Shown one piece after another: positions 7,714 through 13,420 of a stretch of 13,956 nt of DNA (positions are counted from its first letter, which is position 1; the number at the start of each line of letters is the position of its first letter). Source of the DNA: Nitrospirota bacterium (GTDB taxonomy: Bacteria; Nitrospirota; Nitrospiria; Nitrospirales; NS-4); assembly GCA_005877855.1 (NCBI GenBank), contig VBOF01000005.1:1-13956 (forward strand). The letters are read 5' to 3'. The position numbers and the translations under genes were made by a program. The notes below the pieces were generated by a model. It saw nothing but the letters and a program-made list of their open reading frames with translations. It did no database searches and was not told where the DNA came from.

Positions 7714-8493
7714 ATGGACTCATTAGTGGTGCGTCTCGACGACACGCTCAAAGGCTACGTCCTCACGGTCCAAGAATTCGTCGAGCTCTGCGCGGCCGCG
7801 TTCGCTGGCGCATTCCGGCGCCCCTGGTACCTCCGGGATACGCTCTACCACATGGACCAGATCGGGGTCGGCTCCCTCTTCATCGTCATCCTGACGGGGA
7901 CGTTCACCGGCATGGTCCTGGCCCTGCAGGGAGCCATCCAGCTCGAGCCGTACGGCGCGGTGCAGTACATCTCCCGTCTGATCAGCACCTCGGTCGTTCG
8001 GGAACTCGGCCCGGTGCTCGCCGCCCTCATGATCGCCGGACGGGTCGGTTCCGGCATCGCCTCCGAGCTGGCGTCCATGCAAGTCACCGAGCAGATCGAC
8101 GCGCTCAGGGCCGAAGGGACGGACCCCATCAAGAAACTGGTCACCCCGCGACTGGTGGCCTCGCTGATCATGGTTCCCGTGCTGACCGTCATCACCAACG
8201 GGATCGCGCTGCTCGGCGGGTTCCTGATCGCCAACTTCTACTTGAGCATCGACCCCTACTTTTATTGGACGTGGGCGTTCGAGGCCTTGCGCTTCCACGA
8301 CCTGATCTACGGCCTCATCAAGCCGACCGTCTTCGGCTTCATCATCTGCATGGTCGGCTGCTACGCCGGCCTGAACACGGCCGGCGGGACCGTCGGGGTC
8401 GGCCAGTCGACGACCCAGGCGATGGTCACATCCTCCATCCTCATTCTCATGACCGACTTCTTCATGACCAAGGTGTTCGTCTTTCTCGGCTGA
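7714..8493 (+). CDS. mlaE: MlaE-family lipid ABC transporter permease
   Basis: A 259-residue inner-membrane permease of the MlaE family (normal length about 255-260). Hydrophobic spans lie near residues 52-73, 98-118, 148-172, 203-222 and 234-257. The family signature RELGPVLAALMIAGRVGSG followed by IASELASMQVTEQIDAL spans 96-131. In the Mla system MlaE forms the transmembrane channel beneath a ring of MCE protein (MlaD) and is driven by the ATPase MlaF to move phospholipids between inner and outer membranes; the direction in this organism is unknown. A purine-rich GAGAGAGG lies 6 bp before the ATG. It is first in the operon, 7 bp before mlaF. No MlaB or MlaC homologue is seen in the window. 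Confidence 0.94.
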   Translation: MDSLVVRLDDTLKGYVLTVQEFVELCAAAFAGAFRRPWYLRDTLYHMDQIGVGSLFIVILTGTFTGMVLALQGAIQLEPYGAVQYISRLISTSVVRELGPVLAALMIAGRVGSGIASELASMQVTEQIDALRAEGTDPIKKLVTPRLVASLIMVPVLTVITNGIALLGGFLIANFYLSIDPYFYWTWAFEALRFHDLIYGLIKPTVFGFIICMVGCYAGLNTAGGTVGVGQSTTQAMVTSSILILMTDFFMTKVFVFLG

Positions 8494-8500
8494 GGCGCCC

Positions 8501-9310
8501 GTGATCAAGTTCACCGACGTGTGCGTGAAGTTCGACGGCCGCCCGGTCCTCAAGGATTTCACGATGGAGGTCCCTACCGGAGAGACGCTGGTGATCCTGG
8601 GCGGCAGCGGCGGCGGCAAGACGACCATGTTGCGCCTGATCCTGGGCCTGCTCCATCCCGACTCCGGCTCCATCCTCGTCGACGGACAGGAGATCGTCGG
8701 CCTCCCCGAACGGGACATGGTGCCGATCCGCGCCCGCATGGCGATGGTCTTCCAAGGGTCAGCGTTGTTCGACTCGCTCAGCGTCCGCGAAAACGTGGGC
8801 TATCGTCTCTACGAGGAGGGGGCGCTTTCGGACTCCGCCATCGAACGGCTCGTCGTCCTGTCTCTGTGTTTCGTCGGACTGGAGGACACGCTCGAGAAGA
8901 TGCCGGCTGAGCTCAGCGGCGGCATGAAAAAGCGGGTCGCGATCGCGCGCGCCCTGGCCTGCAGTCCGAAGCTGGTCCTCTATGATGAACCGACAGCGGG
9001 ACTGGACCCGATCAACGCCCACCTGATCAGCGAGTTGATTCGCAGGTTGCAGAAAGAGCAACACCTCACGCAGGTGGTGGTCACGCACGACCTCGACACG
9101 GCCTATCGCGTCGCGGATCGGCTGATCATGGTCCACCGGGGCGAAAAACTCTTCGACGGCACCGTGGATATGCTGAAAACCGCGGACGACCCGCGCATCC
9201 GGACATTCCTCAGCCCGCAAGAGGTCCTGGCGGCGCCGGGATGCTTCCCAGCCAAGGACGGCGGGATTCGCGTGGTCACGCCGACAATGGACGAGGAGAG
9301 CCCAGCATGA
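8501..9310 (+). CDS. mlaF: MlaF-family lipid ABC transporter ATPase
   Basis: A 269-residue ATP-binding subunit that powers the MlaE permease from the cytoplasmic side. All ABC motifs are intact: Walker A GGSGGGKTT (34-42), Q-loop Gln85 in VFQGSALF, signature LSGGM (138-142), Walker B LVLYDEP with Asp162-Glu163, D-loop AGLDP (166-170), and switch His196 in VVTHD. The GTG start at 8501 is preceded by GAGG (8492-8495) with 5-bp spacing, overlapping the mlaE stop. Downstream, the TGA overlaps the mlaD ATG (ATGA), implying coupled translation of ATPase and MCE subunits. The ~25-residue tail after LSPQEVL is variable. Confidence 0.95.
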   Translation: MIKFTDVCVKFDGRPVLKDFTMEVPTGETLVILGGSGGGKTTMLRLILGLLHPDSGSILVDGQEIVGLPERDMVPIRARMAMVFQGSALFDSLSVRENVGYRLYEEGALSDSAIERLVVLSLCFVGLEDTLEKMPAELSGGMKKRVAIARALACSPKLVLYDEPTAGLDPINAHLISELIRRLQKEQHLTQVVVTHDLDTAYRVADRLIMVHRGEKLFDGTVDMLKTADDPRIRTFLSPQEVLAAPGCFPAKDGGIRVVTPTMDEESPA

Positions 9311-10287
9311 GGTCCCGCACGCACGTGAGTTGGTTGCAGCTCAAGGTCGGCCTGGTCATCCTCGCCGCCGTGGCCGGGATCCTGGTCGCCATCCTGAACC
9401 TCAACGAGGGCATGGGGCTCTTCGGTCGGCAGGCGACCCTCCGCGCCCTGGTGGCGGACAGTCACGGCATCAAGGTCGGGGCGCCCGTCCGCTTCAACGG
9501 GGTGGATACGGGCAACATCATCCGCATCGCCATCGACAGCAGCAACGGCAAAGTGTCGCTCACCTTCACCGTCAACAACGACATTCGCCCGCTCCTGCGC
9601 CGCGACGCCGCGGTGCTGATCCGGCCGATGGGGCTGCTCGGCGACAAATACCTGGAGCTGCTTCCCGGGACCTCCAAGGAGCCGGCCCTTCCAGAAGACG
9701 CGGTCCTCACCGGGCAAGCCGAACCCGACATCACCGGCGTGGCCGACAGTGCGGCGGCCACGCTGGAGCGCGTGAGCCACAGCCTCAAGGACCTTCAGAC
9801 GATCCTCATCGGCTTGAAGGAAGGCAAAGGCACCGCGGGCAAGCTCGTCACCGACCCGGCCCTCTACGACCACACGATGGCGCTCCTCCAAAAGGCGGAG
9901 GCGATCTCCGACAAGACCTCCCAGTTGCTCGCCAGGATCGAACAGGGGGAAGGGACGCTCGGCCGCCTGATCACGGACCGGAAGTTCTATGACCGGGCCA
10001 CCGCCGCCGTGGATGAATTACAGAAGGTGGCCGTCCTGCTCAATCAGCCCACCGGCAGCCTGGGACGGCTGGCTCGCGACCCGGCGTTGTACCAGCGATT
10101 GGAGGGTGTCACCGCGAAAAGCGAAGCTCTGGTCGGGCGCATCGAGCGAGGCGATGGGACACTTGGCAAGTTGATCACTCAGGACCAACTCTATCAACGA
10201 GCCGACAAAGTGCTGACCGAGATGGAGACCCTGCTGGCGGACGTCAAGAAGAACCCGACCAAGTACTTCAAGTTCTCCGTGTTCTAG
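9307..10287 (+). CDS. mlaD: MlaD-like MCE-domain lipid transport protein with four C-terminal repeats
   Basis: A 326-residue protein anchored by one N-terminal membrane helix (about residues 13-31) with an MCE domain at about 42-121 (RALVADSHGIKVGAPVRFNG, then GLLGDKYLELLPG). I choose ATG 9307, which overlaps the mlaF stop and has GAGGAG at 9293-9298; a frame-open ATG at 9241 would add 22 unrelated residues. After the MCE domain a helical region carries four copies of a G(T/S)xGxLxxDxxLY-type motif beginning near residues 174, 215, 249 and 283 (spacings 41, 34, 34), ending with NPTKYFKFSVF. This tail is typical of long MCE proteins that span part of the periplasm, unlike the short E. coli MlaD (183 residues). 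Its TAG stop is shared with the opposite gene. Confidence 0.93.
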   Translation: MRSRTHVSWLQLKVGLVILAAVAGILVAILNLNEGMGLFGRQATLRALVADSHGIKVGAPVRFNGVDTGNIIRIAIDSSNGKVSLTFTVNNDIRPLLRRDAAVLIRPMGLLGDKYLELLPGTSKEPALPEDAVLTGQAEPDITGVADSAAATLERVSHSLKDLQTILIGLKEGKGTAGKLVTDPALYDHTMALLQKAEAISDKTSQLLARIEQGEGTLGRLITDRKFYDRATAAVDELQKVAVLLNQPTGSLGRLARDPALYQRLEGVTAKSEALVGRIERGDGTLGKLITQDQLYQRADKVLTEMETLLADVKKNPTKYFKFSVF

Positions 10288-10592
10288 GTTTTCAACTTCC
10301 GTCCTAGTCTCTTCTCCACGCTCATGACTTTTCCGCTAAGCCTGCCTTCGGCCCCCTTGCGGTAGTCCACCTTGATCGAGCACGAGATGCGGTTGCAGTC
10401 CTTGCGCATCCGCTCGTAGCACTGCTTCACGACGCCGAACACGTCGTCCCAGTCGCCTTCCAGCACCGTCCCCATCGGGTTGAGCCGGTAGTCCACCCCG
10501 CTCTTGTCCACGATCTCCAGCGACCGGGCCACGTACTTGCCGACGCTCTCGCCTTTCCCCAATGGCGACATGCTGAATTCCAGGAGCACCAT
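10284..10592 (-). CDS. MTH1187-family (DUF77) thiamine-binding protein
   Basis: A 102-residue protein matching the small ferredoxin-like-fold family MTH1187/YkoF-like (DUF77). Visible features are LLEFSMSPLGKGESVGKYVARS at the N-terminus (residues 3-24), DYRLNPMGTVLEG (34-46), a helix with QCYERM, and the strand RISCSIKVDYRKG. Family members bind thiamine or related compounds; the physiological role is not settled. The start ATG (complement of 10590-10592) has a good AAGGGA Shine-Dalgarno. The stop TAG is the complement of 10284-10286, inside a CTAG also used by mlaD, so the two genes converge with a 4-bp overlap. No TPP riboswitch is recognisable upstream. Upstream lies a 51-bp inverted repeat that would be in the mRNA leader if the promoter is beyond it. 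Confidence 0.85.
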   Translation of the reverse strand: MVLLEFSMSPLGKGESVGKYVARSLEIVDKSGVDYRLNPMGTVLEGDWDDVFGVVKQCYERMRKDCNRISCSIKVDYRKGAEGRLSGKVMSVEKRLGRKLKT

Positions 10593-10613
10593 CGCTCACG
10601 TCCCTTTCTTCGT

Positions 10614-10664
10614 GGGGACTGGCTACTTTTCTTCTTCGCATCCCAAGAAAAGTTGCCTGTCCCC
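10614..10664. repeat. Imperfect inverted repeat, REP/RAYT-like element
   Basis: An 18-bp left arm GGGGACTGGCTACTTTTC (10614-10631) and right arm GAAAAGTTGCCTGTCCCC (10647-10664) pair at 16 of 18 positions around a 15-nt loop, followed on the plus strand by five T (10666-10670). The core (GGGGACAGGCNACTTTT type) resembles the dispersed palindromic repeats I associate with REP-associated tyrosine transposases in several phyla; this resemblance is from memory and needs a genome-wide copy count. No transposase gene is nearby. Confidence 0.7.
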
Positions 10665-10732
10665 GTTTTTCTATCTCTCAGATACACCACTTCGCCCCAG
10701 AAAACCAAGCCATTTGAACCTTCGCCCCTGAC

Positions 10733-10762
10733 CTGTCTCCTTTTCTCCCACGCGGATATAAT
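10733..10762 (+). promoter_or_regulatory. Candidate aat promoter placed for a leaderless mRNA
   Basis: A perfect -10 box TATAAT at 10757-10762 is followed after 11 bp by the aat ATG (10774). The -35 is weak (CTGTCT at 10733-10738, 18-bp spacing). A start about 7 bp past the -10 falls near 10769, leaving a leader of about 5 nt, and no Shine-Dalgarno is present. Confidence 0.6.
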
Positions 10763-10773
10763 CATGACCCAGC

Positions 10774-11490
10774 ATGACCCTTCGTCGCCTGATACACGAG
10801 TTCACATTCCCTGATCCCCGTGAGGCCGATGCCGCGGGCCTTGTGGCCTTTGGAGGCAGCCTCGATCCCAGGCGTGTGCTGGCTGCCTATGCGCAAGGCA
10901 TTTTCCCCTGGCCCTACGACTCCGACTCGCCCGTGCTGTGGTTCTCTCCCGACCCGCGCATGGTGCTCCGTCCCGCCGAGTTACACGTGAGCCGGAGCTT
11001 GCAGAAAACCATCACGAAACGACTGTACGAGGTGCGGTACGATACCGCGTTCGCCGAGGTCATCGGGCGCTGCGCCACCGTTCGGCGTCCTGGCCAGCGG
11101 GCCACCTGGATTACCAGGGAGATGATCCGCGCCTATGATCGGCTCCACGAGATGGGGTTTGCTCATTCCGTGGAAGCCTGGCGCGAGGGACAGCTCGTAG
11201 GCGGGCTATACGGCGTCTCGCTGGGCGCCGCCTTTTTCGGCGAATCCATGTTCACGCAGCGTCCGAATGCCTCCAAGGTCGCCTTCGTCCATCTGGTTCG
11301 ACAACTCCACACCTGGGAGTTTCACCTCGTGGACTGTCAGGTGTATACCGAGCACCTCGCCCGCTTCGGCGCCACGCCGTGGCCTCGCACGCGCTTTCTC
11401 GACACCCTGGCGAAAGCGCTCACTGCGCCCATGTATCAAGGACCGTGGAACAGCAGAACCCTCGCCCCTAGAGGGAGAGGGTGCGGGTGA
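10774..11490 (+). CDS. aat: Leucyl/phenylalanyl-tRNA-protein transferase
   Basis: A 238-residue Aat (E. coli 234). It adds Leu or Phe from aminoacyl-tRNA to proteins with N-terminal Lys or Arg, marking them for ClpS/ClpAP degradation. Hallmarks are GLVAFGGSLDPRRVLAAY (22-39), AQGIFPWP (40-47), LWFSPDPRMVL (55-65), ATWITREMI (110-118), HSVEAWREGQLVGGLYGV (131-148), FFGESMF (154-160) and LVDCQV (185-190). The ATG at 10774 has no Shine-Dalgarno and sits 11 bp after a TATAAT, suggesting leaderless translation. The last ten residues (229-238) are encoded by a hairpin-forming repeat-like element; the family normally ends near the Trp at 225, so this tail looks acquired and is probably non-functional. 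Converges on the siroheme gene, with 15 bp between stops. Confidence 0.94.
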   Translation: MTLRRLIHEFTFPDPREADAAGLVAFGGSLDPRRVLAAYAQGIFPWPYDSDSPVLWFSPDPRMVLRPAELHVSRSLQKTITKRLYEVRYDTAFAEVIGRCATVRRPGQRATWITREMIRAYDRLHEMGFAHSVEAWREGQLVGGLYGVSLGAAFFGESMFTQRPNASKVAFVHLVRQLHTWEFHLVDCQVYTEHLARFGATPWPRTRFLDTLAKALTAPMYQGPWNSRTLAPRGRGCG

Positions 11491-11495
11491 GGGGG
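11459..11495. repeat. Dispersed-repeat-like hairpin element at the aat 3' end
   Basis: CCCTC (11459-11463) pairs with GAGGG (11477-11481) and CCC (11465-11467) with GGG (11473-11475), around one G/A mismatch and a CTAGA loop, followed by GTGCGGGTGAGGGGG. This CCCTC-N-CCC / GGG-N-GAGGG plus GGGTGAGGG pattern resembles a repeat seen between genes in many proteobacterial and some Nitrospira-type genomes. It lies between convergent genes, includes the aat stop (TGA, 11488-11490), and could act as a bidirectional transcription barrier. Confidence 0.6.
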
Positions 11496-11505
11496 AGTAC
11501 CGATC

Positions 11506-12135
11506 TTACGTTCCTTTCGGGTCGGCCTTCTTCTCGACCTTGGGAAACTCGATCTTCGCGTGAAGCTTGACCTTTGCTACTGCATCTCGCAGTAATTGCT
11601 GGCGATTGTCGATATGAGGCTCGGTCGATTGGAGATGCGCCCGGTAGGCGTCCAGCCATTCCAAGAACACTTCGAAGCGCTCGTCGAACAGGGGTTCGAG
11701 GTCCTCCCGCAACCGTTTGGCCAGGGCTGGCGACACGCCGCTCGTGCTGATCGCGATCCGGAGCGGTCCCCGTTGCACAAGAGCCGGCAGCGTGAACGTC
11801 GAGTATTCCGGCTGGTCGGTGGAGCAGAGCAGGAAGCCCTTCTGCTTGGCCAGCTCGTAGAGGTCGCGGCTCAGGACCCCATCAGTCCGCACCGTGTTGA
11901 GCACGAGCCAGATCCCTCCCTCCACATCGGAGGCCTTGAAGCGCCGGCCCCGATGCAGGATTTTCGCCGAGGCCGCGAGGACCTTGAGCTCATCGGAGAG
12001 CTTGGGGCTGATGACGGTCACCCTGGCGCCGGTCTCCAGGAGCCGGTTGGTCTTCTCCGTCGCTTCATCACCGCCGCCCACCACGAGGCACGGCCGATCC
12101 TTCACGTCAAGATTGATCTGGAAGCCGAATTTCAT
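11506..12135 (-). CDS. Precorrin-2 dehydrogenase / sirohydrochlorin ferrochelatase (CysG N-domain, Met8-like)
   Basis: A 209-residue stand-alone siroheme synthase N-domain, which oxidises precorrin-2 with NAD and can insert iron to make siroheme. The Rossmann motif is CLVVGGGDEATEKTNRLLETGA (split: GGG at 20-22, Lys28), followed by VTVISP (39-44). The catalytic Asp equivalent to Asp104 of CysG appears as Asp107 in STDQPEYSTFTLPALV, where the usual Asn-x-x-Asp pattern has a Ser in place of Asn. LRIAISTSGVSPALAKRLRE (125-144) is the family's helical-domain signature. No methyltransferase domain is fused, so uroporphyrinogen III methylation must be encoded elsewhere. The ATG (complement of 12133-12135) lacks a Shine-Dalgarno and is 9 bp from a TATGAT -10 box. 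Divergent from a cytochrome c biogenesis-like gene. Confidence 0.9.
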   Translation of the reverse strand: MKFGFQINLDVKDRPCLVVGGGDEATEKTNRLLETGARVTVISPKLSDELKVLAASAKILHRGRRFKASDVEGGIWLVLNTVRTDGVLSRDLYELAKQKGFLLCSTDQPEYSTFTLPALVQRGPLRIAISTSGVSPALAKRLREDLEPLFDERFEVFLEWLDAYRAHLQSTEPHIDNRQQLLRDAVAKVKLHAKIEFPKVEKKADPKGT

Positions 12136-12144
12136 CGCGGGCGC

Positions 12145-12173
12145 ATCATACCCCGACGGCAGGACGCAGGTAA
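12145..12173 (-). promoter_or_regulatory. Candidate siroheme-gene promoter placed for a leaderless mRNA
   Basis: Reading on the minus strand, TTACCT (complement of 12168-12173) is 17 bp from TATGAT (complement of 12145-12150, five of six consensus positions). The -10 ends 9 bp before the ATG, so transcription would begin about 2-4 nt upstream of the start codon. No ribosome-binding site fits in this space. Confidence 0.55.
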
Positions 12174-12178
12174 ATACG

Positions 12179-12207
12179 TTGTTCCCTTGCGAGGCCTCGG
12201 TTATAAT
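12179..12207 (+). promoter_or_regulatory. Promoter for the CcmI-domain-like gene
   Basis: TTGTTC (12179-12184), 17 bp, and a perfect TATAAT (12202-12207). The expected start near 12214 gives a leader of about 20 nt that contains GGAGGAG (12225-12231) before the GTG start. The two divergent promoters in this 98-bp gap lie back to back, with their -35 boxes only 5 bp apart. Confidence 0.65.
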
Positions 12208-12216
12208 CTTGCCGCA

Positions 12217-12237
12217 ATGTCACCGGAGGAGTCGTGA
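12217..12237 (+). other. Possible six-codon leader ORF coupled to the next gene
   Basis: ATG at 12217 opens a frame reading MSPEES and ending at TGA 12235-12237, which overlaps the GTG start of the following gene as GTGA. The ATG is only about 3 nt downstream of the predicted transcription start, so it could be read as a leaderless micro-ORF. The GGAGGAG inside it also serves as the Shine-Dalgarno, so the ORF could be chance. Confidence 0.25.
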
Positions 12238-12677
12238 CCAAGAAGCACCTCATACCGTTGCTCTTCCTGGGGATCATCCTGCTGGCAGGCATTGCAGCCT
12301 GGCAGGGTGTCCTCCATGGCGGCAAGGAAGCCGCCAGCTCGATCGCGGGGGTCGTCACGATCGACCCGGCGCTGGCCTCCCAGGTGGCCCCCACCGACGT
12401 GCTCTTCGTGATCGTCAAGAGGCCAAGCGGGCCGCCGCGCCCCCTCGCCGCCGTCCGAATCGACCACCCGAAATTCCCCCAGCCCTTCGAGGTGACCAAT
12501 GCCGACGTGATGCTGCAGGGCTCCGAGCTCAAAGGCGTGGTGGCCGTCATCGCCCGGCTGGACAAGGACGGCAACGCCGGTCCGGCCCAACCCGGCGATA
12601 TCGAGGGCGAGTACGCCAAGAACCCGACCATGGTGGGCGCCAAAAACGTCGAGATCGTCCTGAACACGGTCAAGTAG
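12234..12677 (+). CDS. Membrane-anchored CcmI C-terminal-domain-like protein (cytochrome c biogenesis)
   Basis: A 147-residue protein with one N-terminal membrane helix (about residues 6-26) and an exported domain. The domain reads GVVTIDPALASQVAPTDVLFVIVKR, with GPPRPLAAVRI (66-76) and then ARLDKDGNAGPAQPGDIEGE near 107-126. This is the pattern of the C-terminal domain of CcmI/CycH, which in c-type cytochrome maturation helps deliver apocytochrome to the haem ligation complex; full CcmI also has a two-helix anchor and TPR repeats, absent here. I infer a role in cytochrome c handling, not proven. GTG at 12234 with GGAGG at 12225-12229 sets the start. It is divergent from a siroheme biosynthesis gene, consistent with a tetrapyrrole/haem theme, and is followed by a hairpin. 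Confidence 0.72.
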   Translation: MTKKHLIPLLFLGIILLAGIAAWQGVLHGGKEAASSIAGVVTIDPALASQVAPTDVLFVIVKRPSGPPRPLAAVRIDHPKFPQPFEVTNADVMLQGSELKGVVAVIARLDKDGNAGPAQPGDIEGEYAKNPTMVGAKNVEIVLNTVK

Positions 12678-12678
12678 C

Positions 12679-12711
12679 AAAAAAAAAGGAGGACGCCGTG
12701 CGGCGTCCTCC
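12679..12711 (-). terminator. Intrinsic terminator of the HNH nuclease gene
   Basis: A perfect 10-bp stem GGAGGACGCC/GGCGTCCTCC (12688-12697 with 12702-12711) and a 4-nt loop. On the minus strand it is followed by nine U (complement of A at 12679-12687), making a classic terminator 24 bp past the nuclease stop. On the plus strand the hairpin lies 10 bp past the CcmI-like gene stop but lacks a T-run, so it may only weakly stop that transcript. Confidence 0.88.
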
Positions 12712-12734
12712 CCTGCGCACAGAGCACAACACCG

Positions 12735-13280
12735 TTACGGCTCGGGGATGTCCGAATCCAGCTCCACGTTCCAGTAGAGGTAGTCCCGCCAACTCTCCGG
12801 CGTGTTCCGGACCCCGATCGTGATCGTCACCACCGGGTTCCACTTCGGCTTGAGGGGCTTACGCATCAGGTGCATGCCCGCCTCTTCCGGCAGTCGCCCG
12901 CTCTTGCGATTGTTACACCCCCAGCACGCCGTGACGATGTTCTCCCAGGTTTTATTCCCGCCCTTCGCGATGGGGATCACGTGGTCGAAGGTGAGGTCCT
13001 CCGTTCGGAACTTGCGCCGGCAGTACTGGCACCGGAACCCGTCCCGGGTGAAGATATTGATCCGGGAAAACTTCACCGAGCGGTGGGCCTCGCGGAGCTT
13101 GACCATCTTCAACAGCCGCATGACCGCGGGCAGCTTGAAGGAGATCGAGACCCCGTGGATCTCGCGGTCATAGACCTCCAGCACCTCGACCTTCCCCTGC
13201 CACAGCAGGGTGATGGCCTTCTGCCAATTCACGACGCGGAGAGGCTCGTAGGTGGCGTTCAAGAGTAAGGTCAGCTCCAT
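12735..13280 (-). CDS. HNH endonuclease family protein
   Basis: A 181-residue protein with a zinc-supported HNH nuclease fold in its middle. The zinc cysteines are CQYC (Cys84, Cys87) and CWGC (Cys119, Cys122); the catalytic core is FDHVIPIAKGG (Asp99-His100) and Asn114 in ENIV, with Asn123 in CNNRKSGRL. The N-terminal MELTLLLNATYEPLRVV and WQKAITLLWQGKVEVLE match a widespread stand-alone HNH family found in cyanobacteria, Nitrospira and others; the biological target is unknown. I choose ATG at 13280 (complement of 13278-13280), preceded by a strong AAAGGGGGT Shine-Dalgarno; the frame stays open 99 bp further, but the extra 33 residues are not family-like. It is a single-gene unit with its own terminator. 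No intron, intein or restriction-methylase partner is adjacent. Confidence 0.88.
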   Translation of the reverse strand: MELTLLLNATYEPLRVVNWQKAITLLWQGKVEVLEVYDREIHGVSISFKLPAVMRLLKMVKLREAHRSVKFSRINIFTRDGFRCQYCRRKFRTEDLTFDHVIPIAKGGNKTWENIVTACWGCNNRKSGRLPEEAGMHLMRKPLKPKWNPVVTITIGVRNTPESWRDYLYWNVELDSDIPEP

Positions 13281-13420
13281 ATACCCCCTTTCACCAATGA
13301 CGCCGGTGTGTATAGCACAGGTGGGAGGGAAAAATCCAGCCTCTTCCCCCAGCGCAAGGGTCCGGCAGCCGGGGCTCACCCCGCCTTGAAGTCACGGCCG
13401 GCGCCGATTACAATTCGGTC
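13281..13420. promoter_or_regulatory. Divergent gap between the HNH gene and the Rieske gene
   Basis: A 140-bp non-coding gap. On the minus strand a TATACA (complement of 13309-13314) may be the -10 box of the HNH gene, but I find no matching -35. On the plus strand a clear promoter for the Rieske gene occupies 13386-13414. The remainder shows no hairpin with a T-run and no ORF. Confidence 0.4.
13386..13414 (+). promoter_or_regulatory. Rieske-gene promoter placed for a leaderless mRNA
   Basis: TTGAAG (13386-13391) and TACAAT (13409-13414) are exactly 17 bp apart, with four and five consensus matches. Only 6 bp separate the -10 from the ATG at 13421, so a start 7 bp past the -10 falls on the A of the start codon itself. 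There is no Shine-Dalgarno in the intervening TCGGTC sequence. Confidence 0.65.

Larger units (their letters stand above)
10593..10773. promoter_or_regulatory. Divergent intergenic region between thiamine-binding gene and aat
   Basis: This 181-bp gap separates two divergently transcribed genes. It holds the inverted repeat at 10614-10664 and a perfect TATAAT just before aat. For the minus-strand gene the best candidate promoter is weak (TTGGTT, 18 bp, TATCTG reading leftward from about 10705). The gap is visibly more A/T- and pyrimidine-rich than neighbouring coding DNA. No credible small ORF with conserved content is seen. Confidence 0.4.

Noticed and set aside
7723..8739. 338-codon minus-strand open frame opposite mlaE and mlaF
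   Set aside because: Antisense shadow of two well-supported transporter genes; translated sequence is charged and repetitive without family features.
9241..9306. Upstream ATG start for mlaD inside mlaF
   Set aside because: It would put 22 polar residues before the membrane anchor; ATG 9307 has a well-spaced GAGGAG and an ATGA overlap with mlaF.
10593..10720. TPP riboswitch upstream of the thiamine-binding protein gene
   Set aside because: A CTGAGAGA appears on the minus strand, but the other conserved THI-box elements and the expected paired helices are absent.
13281..13379. 33-residue N-terminal extension of the HNH protein
   Set aside because: The Shine-Dalgarno and family N-terminus both point to the ATG at 13280; the extension crosses a likely promoter region.
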